This document shows, in pieces, positions 1-11,157 of a DNA stretch of 64,000 nt (positions are counted from its first letter, which is position 1; every line of letters starts with the position of its first letter). Origin of the DNA: Apostichopus japonicus (lineage: Eukaryota > Echinodermata > Holothuroidea > Aspidochirotida > Stichopodidae); the NCBI RefSeq assembly GCF_037975245.1, contig NC_092579.1:24473166-24537165 (forward strand). The letters are read 5' to 3'. The position numbers were made by a program, and so were the translations under genes. A model generated the notes under the pieces. It had not been told where the DNA came from. It ran no database searches and was given only the letters and a program-made list of their open reading frames with translations.

Positions 1-755
1 TGGTATGTTGATCCATCTTAGTAAAACAGGTCATAGTGGTCAAAGGTCACCTGAAGTCAACAGAGTTCAAAAGAGGTAAAAATACTTGTTAACACAAAAA
101 CTCCTGGAGCAAAGCTTGGATGAATTTCATACTTAAATAGAATGTAGCTCCACCTTGGGAAGATACAAAATTATAATTTCTCATTTTGGGTGTTGTAATG
201 TTAATGGACCTGAGATTTGATGTAATTTTAGATCATTGTGTTAGACAATACAAGAAGTATTTCCCCCCACATTGGCAACTATTTCAGGCAAAGGTCAGTC
301 TTGGTTCTTTCATGAATGCAGAAAGGATCCATGCATGCAGACATGGTGGTGTGTCTGCGTGAGTTACAGAGTGTGATTCCCTGGCATGTAAACAGGATAA
401 ATGAATGTAAAAAGTGCTTCCAACTTCATGCTAGGTATGTAGACACAACAAGAATCACAAACCATACACTCTTGCTTGATGCTGTTAACATATGCTGACA
501 GATTTTCATCCCAGCTTTGTATCATACTAACCAAAAGGAGGATTGATTAAAAGCAATGGATTCTGACACAAGGTTGTAGAATATGGAAGTTTAGAGTGGC
601 ACAAACAGCAATGTATACATACTTCTTCAGGGACAAAGAAGCATCAGCAGTATTACCTTAAAACAAAGTAAAGGAATATTTGATAGTTATTATTACAAGA
701 TATTTTCGTATCCTGTTAATTCATATATTATTTATTATCATCATCATCACTTTAG
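1..755. other. Intron of iRhom (presumed); dispersed repeat unit at the left edge
   Basis: Bases 1-170 hold a degenerate unit of a dispersed family: 'gatccatcttagt', then GGTCAAAGGTCA, 'gaagtcaacagagttcaaa', 'agcttggatgaatttcatac' and 'gtagctccacctt'. Related pieces recur at 4830-5450 and 10450-10600. The rest holds no supportable exon before the acceptor at 755. Confidence 0.5.
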
Positions 756-1056
756 GTCTCCGAAGATATCCAGGATGATGTGTTCTTTGACTTCTCTCCA
801 CCAACTCGTAGGAGAGAGTTAAATCAAACTAAAACATTACCTAGAATAGACTCAGTAACTAGTGACCAAGAATCAGCAGCAGCTTCATCAGCTGTAGCAT
901 ACAGACCAGATGGACTCAGAGAGAGCATCTCACTCCCTGGATTTGTGGGCCGTAGAGTCAGGTCTATCCCAGACGAGGAGGAGGAAGAGGGGAAGAAAAT
1001 CAAGACCAAGAAGAAGAAGAAGAAGAAGAAAGAAGAAGAAGATGAGCAAGAAGAAG
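756..1056 (+). CDS. RHBDF1: iRhom exon a (cytosolic tail)
   Basis: Acceptor TTTAG before 756 and donor GTAAGT after 1056. Encodes residues 1-100 plus one base of the next codon. It contains an FFDFSPP motif, Ser-rich stretches, RRVRSIP, and a charged tail with five Glu, then eight Lys in a row (85-92), then Glu-rich sequence. The Lys run comes from an AAG microsatellite within the coding sequence. Confidence 0.85.
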
Positions 1057-4000
1057 GTAAGTCTGTGATATAATTACATAAGAAATTGATGGCAGCCTTG
1101 TTAATTACTGAGAAGTAAGTACTGTACATGCTATCATCCCTGAGTCTGGGGATAAGTCCCTGTTGTTGAACAGACTGTCACATTCATAGCCCTATTCCCA
1201 CTTTTCTGGGTGTTTAATCCCACAGACCATATTTCATCAATGTAGTTTGTGTTGTTAACCATGTCAGGGATTTGAGTTGAAAATAATTTCCTTTGAATAT
1301 GAGATCCCTGGGCTTTTATTATATTTTTTCCCAGTATTTTACTGAAGGCCTCTGTGGCCTGGTGCTGTTGACATCCTGTCGGAGATAAACAATTCCTACA
1401 GGGTTTTGACTATTACTTTAATTTTCAATTGTCGATGATTTTAATCTATAATTTTCCAGGTTGTATATTTTCCTTATACAAGTAATTGATACATACTATG
1501 CAATACTATACAATGTTCAACCCTAGCTTCTCCCATTCCTGACCCAAACTAGAAATTCATGGTTAATGTTAACAGGAATCTTCAAGGTATAGGCTCTCTG
1601 AACTGCAAATTTGAAACTTGGGATGGCCCACGGAAATCAGACCTTTTACAAAGTAAGGATAAAGGTATAAAAAGTACACATTCAGGGCACTTGACTCAAC
1701 AGTATGTGTTATATACTTCCACCACAGTGTAAACTTAAGGCCAGAATATTGACTTTTTATGAGTGAATAAAAAATACACTGAAGGAAAAGCACGTGCAGA
1801 GCATTCTCAAACAGTTTGGAACCAGTTGCAAATATTTAGATTCGAATATGAAAGATTTGGAAAAATTTAAATGAGCAGAAATTTCCCCCAAATTTGTCAG
1901 TAATTCTTATGGCCTGCCGGCTAACACATTCTGTTCATCCCTGGTTCATCCATATAGAACTTAATTTCTCCTTCCTCCACGATGTCATCCCGCCATTCAT
2001 CTACCTCATTCCTAGCCAGCCTTCTCCCAGTCTCCTTCCAGTCAAGTAGCTTCCTTCTCTCAAAATGTCAACATTTAACATACCTGAGGGTGTTTTTATT
2101 CCACTGTTGGTTCCATATTTTACCATTCCTAAGTGTGAATTATGCAAAATATCCACACTCGAGAAAGCATCGTGGACCAAAAGAAACCTGGTACAAGGTT
2201 ATCATCAATCAGTCACTTGGACGGTGCTTTCAGAATAAACCATAATTTTTTTCATTTTGCTGCCTTAAAGAAGTCTTGTTTTCATGTTTTCTCATTTCAT
2301 TTATTGGATAGATGATGCAGAATCAGGATTATCATCACCACATGTAGCCTTCAGTGATGCAACACCTCTCACAGATCCTGGTGAACCTCCTCCTACTGAC
2401 TTCTTTGATTATGGTCATACCTCTACTCCTGCCTATGGTCTGGATAATCAGATGACCCCTCGCATGGCTGATATGGTGTACGTAATCCTGGTCTAATTAA
2501 CTTGTTAGTCAGTGCTCTCAACTATTGGTTATTCTCTGCAGCAGCTGAGTTGCTTATTGTTTTCTATTTTTAATGAACATTTCAAGTTACACATTGCTGT
2601 ATACTTGTTTAGATACCTCAATAATTTGGATACATATATCTATGTCTTTGATACTACAAGTTATCTTTCCCACATGTTGCTAAAAAAAGTTTCATTGATT
2701 GCATAAAAAAATGGAATTGTCTCACTAAAATATAGTGAACTGGCATGGCATCTAGTCATTGGAGTACAACATCCCATTCCATTCACAGTTAGCCTCAACC
2801 TTTAGTTTTTACACTATTTCTGAAGTATATACCAATGGGAAACATTGTGATGTGACTCTAAGAGGGGGAAATGAAGTTGTTTTTACTGTTTTTATTTCCG
2901 CCTTTCCGCCTTACGTTTGTCTTTGTACCATCTGAGTACAGTTAACTGACAGGGCTAACGTTCACATCTTAATATTTTTTCTTCAGGCCTACAGGTATAG
3001 GCTGGAGAAAGAAGGCCCCAGATGATAGATTTAATCTTAGTCCTATCTTCCCTCAAGACATTCCAGACTCTGGAGCAGGAAGGCAAATCATCAGGAGAAA
3101 TAAAATCCATGACAAAATTATGCAGCATGCCATGGACAACTCAGATCGAAGGGAGATTGGTAAAGGCCTGGTTGGAAGGGTCTTAAACAGAAGTTTTCGG
3201 TCCAAAAGAATGGATAGCTATGTCCAAAAACAGATTGAAGAAATTGAGGACCATCGGTTAGTCACAAAATAATCATCAATTTTACTTGTTTCCAAATAAT
3301 GTAGAGAAGGAGGGCTGTGTTATTCAAGAGGTATAGTCCAAGGACCTACTATGGCACAGTGCCTATTATGATGCACTGCTGGAAGTTTCATGATTTTTAC
3401 CATAGCAACCGAACTTAAAACCAAAGTGTGCTCCTTTGTCTCAATATGTGATATTTATTAATTTGAAGTCAAGCTGAGATGTAAATTGGCAAAGCTAGGT
3501 CCAAACGACTATCCAGTCACTAATAATATTTTTGGTATTCAATGTAAAGAATGCCAGAAGTAGCCTCCAAATATTTTCTCTGGTCTTTTGATTTTGCACT
3601 TGTTAGTTTACAATATCGCTCAGTTGTGTTAAGATTTTGTCAAAATATACAAACGTGTAATAAAAACATGTCAAGTGCTATTTAACATTGAGTGCTCATC
3701 TAATTGGTGGGCAGAAGACAAACAACATTAAATTTTGCCTGGAAAGGATATGGAAGTAGGAATTTAAATAAAACTAATCTCTTATAAATATATGGAGTCC
3801 TCAAAAGCTGAGATGAAAGAAAGAGCCACACCCCCTGTTATTGTGCTGCTCAATAATCAGGTATTCATTCATACTTAGTAAAGATTCCTAAATCCTATTG
3901 GTCCATTCAGGTCAGCTGACCGTGGTTAATCCTGTGAGTAACGCACGGTAAAATTACGGGGCATCACTTTAATAAATCTTTGGTTATATGTAACCAAAAA

Positions 4001-7000
4001 TGTTTTGTTTTATGATTTTTTCCCCCACACAAATGGTAGTGTATGAATGAACGGGGTTAATCAACGGTCTAGCGTGCGTTACTCACATGATTAATGCACT
4101 GCGGGTGTTAATGCTATCGCTGGTTGGATGCACTCGGGCTCCGCCCTCGTGCATCGCTTGCATTATCCCCCGATCGTGCATTAATCCTGTGAGTAACGCA
4201 CGCTAGACCGTTGATTAACCCCTTATTAAGCTACACATTTATTAAGTGTTCTTGTATTTACAGCCTATAGTATGGATACTTGTACTGTTACTGACATTGT
4301 TGATTTACTTTATAGGCCATACTTCACCTACTGGGTTACCACTGTACAGGTTATAATCATGATAGTCTCGTTGGCCTTCTACGGGTTTGCTCCAATTGGA
4401 TTCAACTACACACAGAAAACAGGTTTGGTGAGTACACACAAAGATAAAGAATGGTAATGATTCATGACTTGTAAGGCTTTGGAAATAGTATTTAAAATAA
4501 ACATGAAGATTCCACTGCATTAAAAAATGTGAATAGTTGGGAAACTGTTAACAAAACATGTTGAAGTAATTATTGAGCAGGCATTTACTCATTAGCTGTA
4601 CTAAGTAATCTTGTATATCTCCATAGCAACATGTATTGACTATACAAGTGATAAGTAAATCTCCATGCATAGCGTGTAAATTCATCTTAGTAAGTCCTCC
4701 GGTAACCTTCGTTAGTATGGGCTGTCGCCAGTGGCCGAAATATGAAACCTTGTAACCAAGCTAACTCAATGAGTTCTCCTATGATGAGTGTAATAGTTGG
4801 ATAAGGAGTTCTTGGTTTCTCTCGTTGACAAAGTCTTGTCAAGGAGGTCAAAGTCAGAAATCTGCAGAAAACATTATAAATTCAACAGTAGACCTTGAGT
4901 GAACTGCATACTGAGTGCATAGATCTGCCTTAGTGGTTGCAAAATCCCTGCTGTATTTTGGACATCAAACACCTTTGAGGTCAATAATTGTCAAAGTTTG
5001 AAAACCTTGTAAACATAAAGCATGCACAAATATCATACTTGTTATGTGGACCTGCCTTGATAGTGTGTATAGGAAATCTTGAAGGTTATTTCATATCACT
5101 AGAACTTAAAGTATGAAAACCTGGGAAACATGGGAACTGGAAACTTATAAGTGTCAGTGAACTTTCATACTTCAAAAGTAGATCCATCTTTGTGAATACC
5201 AGAACAGTATTTTCTCTGTTCAGTTTTTGAGTTCTTTGAAATCAACAGAAGTCAAAGTCTATAAACATTGCTAACACAGTAAAGCTATAAAATCGAGCAT
5301 CATATACGTTGTGAAGATCCATCTGAGTGGACACTATGTCAAAAAGTTGTTAATCATGATAAATTAAAAAAAAAACAAAAAAAACATAGCTTGCATGACT
5401 TGATACTTGATTTGTAGATCCATATTAAGCAAGAATCTTGCTTACCACTTGAATTCTACAATAGCCAAAGCATCACCTTTGCATTGTCTGTACACATGTA
5501 AGTATATGCTGTGGCAAGACATCGCTAAGCCTATTGGCTTTCTCTTTGACGCATTATCTGAAACAGGTGCAGCAGACTAACTTGGTGGTAGAAACAGTGG
5601 GCTACATGGAACCAGATAACTTCTGGATTGGACCCAGACCGGTGAGTTTAGAAACCAACTGGAACGACTAACACTAACAAAAGTCTTGAAATTGTGATAT
5701 GAGAATCAAACAGACTTAATACACCCATTAGACATTTTTTACAGTTATGCTGGAATACTTTTAATAGCATGTTGCTTTATGATATGTTAGTTGCAGTTGC
5801 ATCATCTTCCCTGTTTGTAATGCCTTTATGTATTATTGATCAATCACTTAAGTAGTGGCAGTATGTATGCAGTTATGAGATAAACGTTATAGCTAAAATG
5901 TGCTGTGATATATTGCTATGTATTGCTTTGTAATAGAGTTATAAATGCTATATTATTTTACATTATTTGTAGTAATTGTGCTGAATATGAGTATAATGTT
6001 ATGAGTTATATTTAGCTGAGTGTTGACTGCTATGGAATAATCTATTTATATTTGCTATTTGTAGTTAATTGTGGAGTGTACTGTAATCTATGTATCGGTT
6101 AAATTGCTTTGTATTTAGAATACTGCTATGCCTTTGTATTTAATATTGCTTTGCATTGAGTAACCTACTATATCATTAAGTGTGTATTCAGCAGAGCTAT
6201 AGAACTTAGTGTTAAAACTTGTGACACCACTGCATGTTTAACTAGTATGAAATTGTTCATGTTTCAGGCGGATCTGGTGCATTTAGGGGCAAAGTATGCC
6301 CCCTGTATGCACCGGGATGAGGAAATATATTATCAGATTAAACGAGAGAGACACTTAGAGTCACAGTCAGGGTGTTGTATCAGGACTGATGGAGCAGGAT
6401 GTCTGCAGACTCTTGAAGAAGAATGCTCTGTAAGTGACTATATTTATGAATATTTGTGAGATTATGACAGCAATTGCCTGAATATTTATGAGAGTATGAC
6501 AGCAACAGCCTGAATATTTATGAGATTATGACATCAACAGCCTGAATATTTATGAGATTATGACAACAATAGCCTGAATATTTGTGAGATTGCTGGCTAT
6601 GCTGTCATAATCTCATAAATATTCAGGCTGTTGCTATCATAATTATGACATCAACAGCCTGAATATTTATGAGATTATGACAGCAATAGCCTGAATATTT
6701 GTGAGAGTATGACAGAAACAGCCTTTATGAGATTATGATAGCAACAGCCTGAATATTAATGAGATTATGACAACAATAGCTTGAATATTTCTGAGAGTAT
6801 GACAGCAACAGCCTTTATGTGATTATGATAGCAACAGCCTGAATATTTATGAGAGTATGACAGCAACACTTTATGAGATTATGATAGCAACAGCCTGAAT
6901 ATTTATGAGATTATGACAGCAATAGCCTGAATATTTATGAGATTATGACAGCATAGCCTGAATATTTGTGAGAGTATGACAGCAACAGCCTTTATGTGAT

Positions 7001-10000
7001 TATGATAGCAACAGCCTGAATATTTATGAGAGTATGACAGCAACACTTTATGAGATTATGATAGCAACAGCCTGAATATTTATGAGATTATGACAGCAAT
7101 AGCCTGAATATTTATGAGATTATGACAGCATAGCCTGAATATTTGTGAGAGTATGACAGCAACAGCCTTTATGTGATTATGCTAGCCATAGCCTGAATAT
7201 TTATGAGATTATGACATCAATAGCCTGAATATTAATGAGATTATGACAGTAATAGCCTGAATATTTATGAGATTATGAAAACAATAGCCTGAATATTTCT
7301 GAGAGTATGACAGCAACAGCCTTTATGTGATTATGATAGCAACTGCCTGAATATTTATGAGATTATGACAGCAATAGCCTGAATATTTATGAGATTATGA
7401 CAACAATAGCCTGAATATTTATGAGATTATAACAGCAATAGCCTTTATGAGATTATGATAGCAACAGCCTGAATATTTATGAGAGTATGACAGCAACAGC
7501 CTTTATGTGATTATGATAGCAACAGCCTGAATATTTATGAGATTATGACAGCAATAGCCCGAATATTTATGAGATTATGACAACAATAGCCTGAATATTT
7601 ATGAGATTATAACAGCAATAGCCTGAATATTTATGAGATTATAACAGCAATAGCCTGAATATTTATGAGAGTATGACAGCAATTGATAGAGCTGCATCCC
7701 ATGTATTGTATTCTTTGATTTGTCTCACATAACATTCTATGATGTTTCTCTCTACAAATCATCTTCAGCAATCTGATTCTTGACAAACTGTTCATCCTTT
7801 TTAGACAATATTTGCAACATTCCATAAATGGCCTGATCCAGCAGATTCCTCTCACAGTAGACTATCTGGTCCAGTTTGTGGTCAAGATCCAAGGTAAGTC
7901 AGGCTCAAAATCTTTGAATATGATTTATTTTAATTTAAATGTGTATAGACACCACAAGCATATCAAATGAATCTGACATTGCTTCTATCTAGTGTTCTCT
8001 CTTGCATTCATTCTTTGTGAGAAGCTAAGACGTTTATAAAGAGAGGAGTGCATTCTTGTGGAAATGTAGACTTCTTGTGGAAAATGTAACACAGGAAGAC
8101 CTGTAGTAGCAATAAAGTCCGCAACTGATCTGCAAGCTGCAGTTTTCTATGTTACTCAGAATGATGAGGAAGCTGTGGCCTTTAACAATGTAGGTAACAA
8201 AGGAACAATGTTCATAGAAACATTTCCAGACACTACAAGAATGGGTTGTTAAGCTATGTCCTCATGAATAATCATAATATCTTTATCTTTCAGGGAATGC
8301 TTAAATCCATTATCCACTCCACCGTATGAATGGCCTGATAATATATCAAACTGGGAGGTGAGTATCAACTACTCTGTTTATTCTACAAAGTGAATTTGTT
8401 CACACTGAATACAGAAAAGTAAAAAGCAGATGTTTTTGTCCAAATTTCACTTATTTTCATATGTGTTGTTCCTCTAGATCTGCAAAGAGCACACAGATAC
8501 TCCAAAGTATCCTCACACAACCTGCACCCTCACTGGCCGTCCATGTTGTATTGGTATCCAAGGAGAGTGTCATATTGTTAGTCGCCAATACTGTGACTTT
8601 GTCAATGGATACTTTCATGAAGAGGCTACACTATGTTCACAGGTTAGAGATCATGGTTGCATGATTTTATTGTTGCTGTTTTTGCTATTTCAATTATTAT
8701 TGCAGCTGATATTGTTTTTGGTGTCTATCTATTTTGTTACAAGACACTGAAGTAGGTCCACCAAATGGTTGTACTGTACATTGGTTGTACTGTACATTGG
8801 TTGTACTGTACAATGTTTGTACTGCACAATGGTTGTACTGTACAATGGTTGTACTGAACATTGGCTGTACAATGGTTGTACTGTACAAAGGTTGTACTGT
8901 ACAATGGTTGTACTGTACAATGGTTGTACTGTACATTGGCTGTACTGTACAATGTTTGTACTGCACAATGGTTGTACTGTACAATGGTTGTACTGAACAT
9001 TGGCTGTACAATGGTTGTACTGTACAAAGGTTGTACTGTACAATGGTTGTACTGTACAATGGTTGTACTGTACAATGGTTGTACTGAACATTGGCTGTAC
9101 AATGGTTGTACTGTTGAATGGTTGTACTGTACAATGGTTGTACTGTTGAATGGTTGTACTGTACATTGGTTGTACTGTACAATGGTTGTACTGTACAAAG
9201 GTTGTACTGTACAATGGTTGTACTGTACAATGGTTGTACTGTACATTGGCTGTACTGTACATGCTATAGCCAATGAAAAAAGAATGTTTCTCTCTTAACT
9301 TTTGAAAAAAGGAAGAAGGGCACTCTCCCCCCCTTTATGATTAGAATATCTCTTAGTCTACTCAGAGTGTAGGTGACAGTACATATATCCTTGCTATGTT
9401 AGTCTTTGGAACTCTGACTATCTGGGTACAATCCACATATACAGAGTGGTTCTGAGTTATTCAAGTAATGTAAAAGGATTTCAAGTCACAATTGAAATGA
9501 CATGTTCAACTGTTTGCCAAAATGTGGATGGATGGTGTTTACATAACTGACTTATTACTGAGATGTTAGAACAATCATATCATCTTTATGATGTTTCCTT
9601 GCACTCTTACCAGGTTGATTGTCTTGATGATATCTGTGGACTGCTCAACTTTGTAAACACAGATTATCCTGACCAATTTTATCGTCTCTGGCTTTCCATC
9701 TTCATGCATGCTGGGTAAGTCCATCACAACATTTATTGAACGTATATCATAGGTAAGACCATTCATTTCAAGTATTATTGTCTATAAGACACCTCCTAAT
9801 GTATGTTATGTTTTAACACAAACAGTCATAGTGGTATGTATCTATGATGAGACCATAGTAAGTCACATGCTGAATTGTTATGTTTGATATCCATTCAGTT
9901 GTTTGATTATTAATTATGCATTTATTCGATAGTTAGTATCATCACAAAGAAATGTTGTATTTTGGGAGGAGAAATCAGCTTATGAAAAATGTGGTAAACA

Positions 10001-11157
10001 GTGTAGAATTCATGTACCAATAATAAACATGTACTAATTCATTCCTCACAAAGTGGTAGTACACAATGTGTTGTTATTATGTGACGTCATTATTGAATTC
10101 CTGCGAAAAAGGAACTTGCCACTAATTCTGTGTGAAAGAACCATACTGCGACTGAGTTGCTTTAGTCTTATTTATGTTATTTTACATCACTGTGTGCATT
10201 CTAACTCATTATATGTGCTTGCTTAATGTGTTAATGCAATGTCGTGTTTCTGGTTTGTTTCAGTATCTTCCACTGCATTCTTACCATCATCATGCAGATG
10301 ACAATTCTGAGAGACTTGGAGAAATTAGCTGGTTGGTTTAGGATTTCTGTAATTTACATATTCAGTGGTATCGGAGGCAACCTTACAAGTGCAATCTTCA
10401 TTCCATTCAGAGCTGAGGTGAGAACTGCAGCATAGTTTGATGGTGCTTAAAATTATCATATGTTGCAAAGGTTGTTTGAGGTCAACAGAGATCAAACTGG
10501 GAGCTAATTTGTGTTTCACTTATTCTACCCTGAGTGTAGTGTCAAAGTTACCTGTGTAATTGCAAATTTGGATCTACAAAAGTGGAATATGATTTCAGAA
10601 AAGGAAAATGTATTTGACATGAATTAATTTCACTTCACTTGTTCTAGATTGTTATTACTAATGTTTATGTTAGTTATAGTTAGCTTACACAGCCTTTCAT
10701 ATTCATTGTCTCCTTTTGTTTTCAGGTGGGTCCAGCTGGGGCCCAGTTTGGTCTTTTGGCCTGCCTCATTGTTGAAGTTCTTCAGAGCTGGCAGATGCTT
10801 AAGAGTCCATTAAAAGCTATTGGTAAACTGCTCTGCATCATTGGTTTTCTATTTGTTTTAGGCCTGCTACCCTGGATTGATAACTTTGCTCACCTGGGTG
10901 GCTTTATCTGTGGCATTCTTTTATCTTTCATATTCCTACCCTACATTTGTTTTGGTGAGTTTGACAAACGGAGAAAGAGGATACAAATATTTGTGTGCTC
11001 CATTTTACTGGTGGCTTATTATATTCTGGCCATAGTCCTCTTTTATATCACCCCAGTCAGGGATTGTCCTTGGTGTCAATATTTCAACTGTATACCAATC
11101 ACAGAAGACTTTTGCAATGATATGGAGCTACGACTTGAAGATAGAAGCACTTTATGA
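756..11157 (+). CDS. RHBDF1: iRhom (inactive rhomboid protein), 3' twelve exons; 5' end outside window
   Basis: iRhoms are catalytically dead rhomboid relatives of the ER and Golgi. In vertebrates and flies they control trafficking or degradation of EGF-family ligands and escort the protease ADAM17/TACE. Exons 756-1056, 2312-2477, 2987-3256, 4316-4427, 5567-5641, 6268-6429, 7805-7893, 8294-8357, 8478-8642, 9614-9714, 10264-10417 and 10726-11157 join with consistent phases into 2091 nt (696 residues plus TGA). Numbering from the first visible residue: cytosolic tail 1-245; TM1 about 252-271; Cys-rich luminal iRhom homology domain about 272-480; rhomboid-like membrane core from about 485. The catalytic Ser motif GxSG is replaced by GPAG (555-558), with the Pro typical of iRhoms, while the core His (609) remains. 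The first exon opens with an acceptor and lacks an ATG, so the N-terminus is upstream of the window. Invertebrates usually have one gene co-orthologous to RHBDF1 and RHBDF2, so the symbol is family level. Confidence 0.95.
2312..2477 (+). CDS. RHBDF1: iRhom exon b (cytosolic tail)
   Basis: Phase 1 in and phase 2 out; the acceptor is ATAG and the donor GTACGT. Encodes about residues 101-156, a Pro- and Asp-rich disordered stretch with repeated T/P and FFDYG motifs. A donor six bases downstream (GTAATC) is the alternative, but only GTACGT keeps the frame into the next exon. Confidence 0.85.
2987..3256 (+). CDS. RHBDF1: iRhom exon c (membrane-proximal cytosolic region)
   Basis: Acceptor TTCTTCAG, donor GTTAGT. 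Encodes residues 156-246, including GWRKK, a basic stretch, a [12 protein letters not shown] motif like that of other iRhoms, and the DHR that starts the conserved DHRP(Y/F)FTYW junction split across the next intron. Confidence 0.92.
4053..4222. mobile_element. Foldback / MITE-like element with 47-bp arms
   Basis: Left arm 4053-4099 and right arm 4176-4222 are inverted copies differing at a single base (CACAT versus CACAG beside GATTAATGCAC). The ends are GGGGTTAATCAACGG and its complement. The loop contains a smaller inverted repeat, GATGCACTCGGGC / GCCCTCGTGCATC. A further partial copy of the arm lies at about 3924-3950. It sits in the iRhom intron between exons c and d; no coding capacity. 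Confidence 0.8.
4316..4427 (+). CDS. RHBDF1: iRhom exon d (first transmembrane segment)
   Basis: Acceptor TTTATAG, donor GTGAGT. Encodes residues 246-283: PYFTYW, then a hydrophobic helix of about 20 residues ending in [10 protein letters not shown]. This matches the first membrane span of iRhoms and the conserved (Y/F)G(I/F)AP(V/I)GF that follows. Confidence 0.95.
4830..5450. repeat. Degenerate tandem units of the GGTCA-containing dispersed family
   Basis: Three to four diverged copies, each with 'gaggtcaa', 'caaagtttgaaaacct(t)gtaaac', 'catacttgttatgt(g)ga' and 'gatc(c/t)(a/g)(t/c)c(t)tagt' or close variants. The same word order is seen at 1-170. Copies are too diverged to fix a unit length by eye; it is about 150-200 bp. 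Confidence 0.5.
5567..5641 (+). CDS. RHBDF1: iRhom exon e (luminal domain start)
   Basis: Phase 0 to 0, 25 codons, donor GTGAGT. Contains the diagnostic NFWIGP motif (301-306) found in animal iRhoms just after TM1. Confidence 0.95.
6268..6429 (+). CDS. RHBDF1: iRhom exon f (iRhom homology domain)
   Basis: Phase 0 to 0, 54 codons, acceptor TTTCAG, donor GTAAGT. Encodes [23 protein letters not shown] and the Cys pattern C321, C344, C345, C353, C361. The spacing agrees with the disulfide-rich luminal domain of iRhoms. Confidence 0.96.
6440..7685. repeat. 31-32-bp minisatellite in iRhom intron, with an inverted segment
   Basis: Unit of the form 'cctgaatatttatgagatta' plus 'tgacagcaatag', about 40 imperfect copies, some truncated to 'cctttatg'. 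A 177-bp block is duplicated in tandem: 'caacact' at 6864 and 7041, 'gcatagcctg' at 6951 and 7128. About 6595-6641 is a reverse-oriented unit. It lies in the intron between exons f and g. Confidence 0.9.
7805..7893 (+). CDS. RHBDF1: iRhom exon g (iRhom homology domain)
   Basis: Acceptor TTTTTAG, donor GTAAGT, phase 0 to 2. Encodes FATFHKWPD and [10 protein letters not shown], matching the FVKW and (G/A)VCHQDPR blocks of vertebrate iRhoms. It lies about 115 bp downstream of the 31-bp minisatellite. Confidence 0.93.
8294..8357 (+). CDS. RHBDF1: iRhom exon h (iRhom homology domain)
   Basis: Only 64 nt. Encodes ECLNP, then [10 protein letters not shown], the counterpart of the WPDDITKWPIC block in vertebrates. 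NIS (408-410) is a possible N-glycosylation site on the luminal side. Confidence 0.93.
8478..8642 (+). CDS. RHBDF1: iRhom exon i (Cys-rich core of homology domain)
   Basis: Phase 0 to 0, 55 codons, acceptor CCTCTAG, donor GTTAGA. Contains the strongly conserved GRPCCIG (433-439), REYC-like [20 protein letters not shown] (450-468 region) and seven cysteines. Best-conserved stretch of the gene in this window. Confidence 0.97.
8766..9262. repeat. 16-bp minisatellite with palindromic units in iRhom intron
   Basis: About 31 copies of GGTTGTACTGTACAAT. Each unit contains the odd palindrome TTGTAC-T-GTACAA. A 139-bp block is repeated: 'ctgcac' at 8822 and 8961, 'gaacat' at 8856 and 8995, 'ctgtacaaagg' at 8881 and 9020. 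Stop-free in several frames on both strands, which gives spurious ORFs. It lies in the intron between exons i and j. Confidence 0.92.
9614..9714 (+). CDS. RHBDF1: iRhom exon j (entry to rhomboid core)
   Basis: Acceptor ACCAG, donor GTAAGT, phase 0 to 2. Encodes [13 protein letters not shown] and [16 protein letters not shown], the entry into the second membrane segment of the rhomboid-like core. Confidence 0.96.
10264..10417 (+). CDS. RHBDF1: iRhom exon k (rhomboid core)
   Basis: Acceptor GTTTCAG, donor GTGAGA. Encodes [13 protein letters not shown], identical in sense to vertebrate iRhoms, then the helix ending [18 protein letters not shown]. This leads into the loop that would carry the nucleophile in an active rhomboid. 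Confidence 0.96.
10726..11157 (+). CDS. RHBDF1: iRhom terminal exon l with GPAG pseudo-active site
   Basis: Acceptor TTTTCAG; 143 codons and TGA at 11155-11157. Begins [14 protein letters not shown]: the site equivalent to the catalytic Ser is Ala and is preceded by Pro. [13 protein letters not shown] keeps the His (609). Three more hydrophobic helices follow, then a short acidic C-terminus. The start of this exon is set by the splice acceptor; it does not begin with a Met. Confidence 0.97.
   Translation: MGPAGAQFGLLACLIVEVLQSWQMLKSPLKAIGKLLCIIGFLFVLGLLPWIDNFAHLGGFICGILLSFIFLPYICFGEFDKRRKRIQIFVCSILLVAYYILAIVLFYITPVRDCPWCQYFNCIPITEDFCNDMELRLEDRSTL

Noticed and set aside
288-357. Possible iRhom exon (acceptor TTTCAG, donor GTGAGT)
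   Set aside because: One open frame gives a Trp/Cys-rich peptide unlike iRhom cytosolic tails, and the segment overlaps nothing conserved. Splice-like motifs alone are not enough.
8697-9298. Six overlapping ORFs of 75-178 codons on both strands
   Set aside because: They come from the 16-bp stop-free minisatellite in an iRhom intron.
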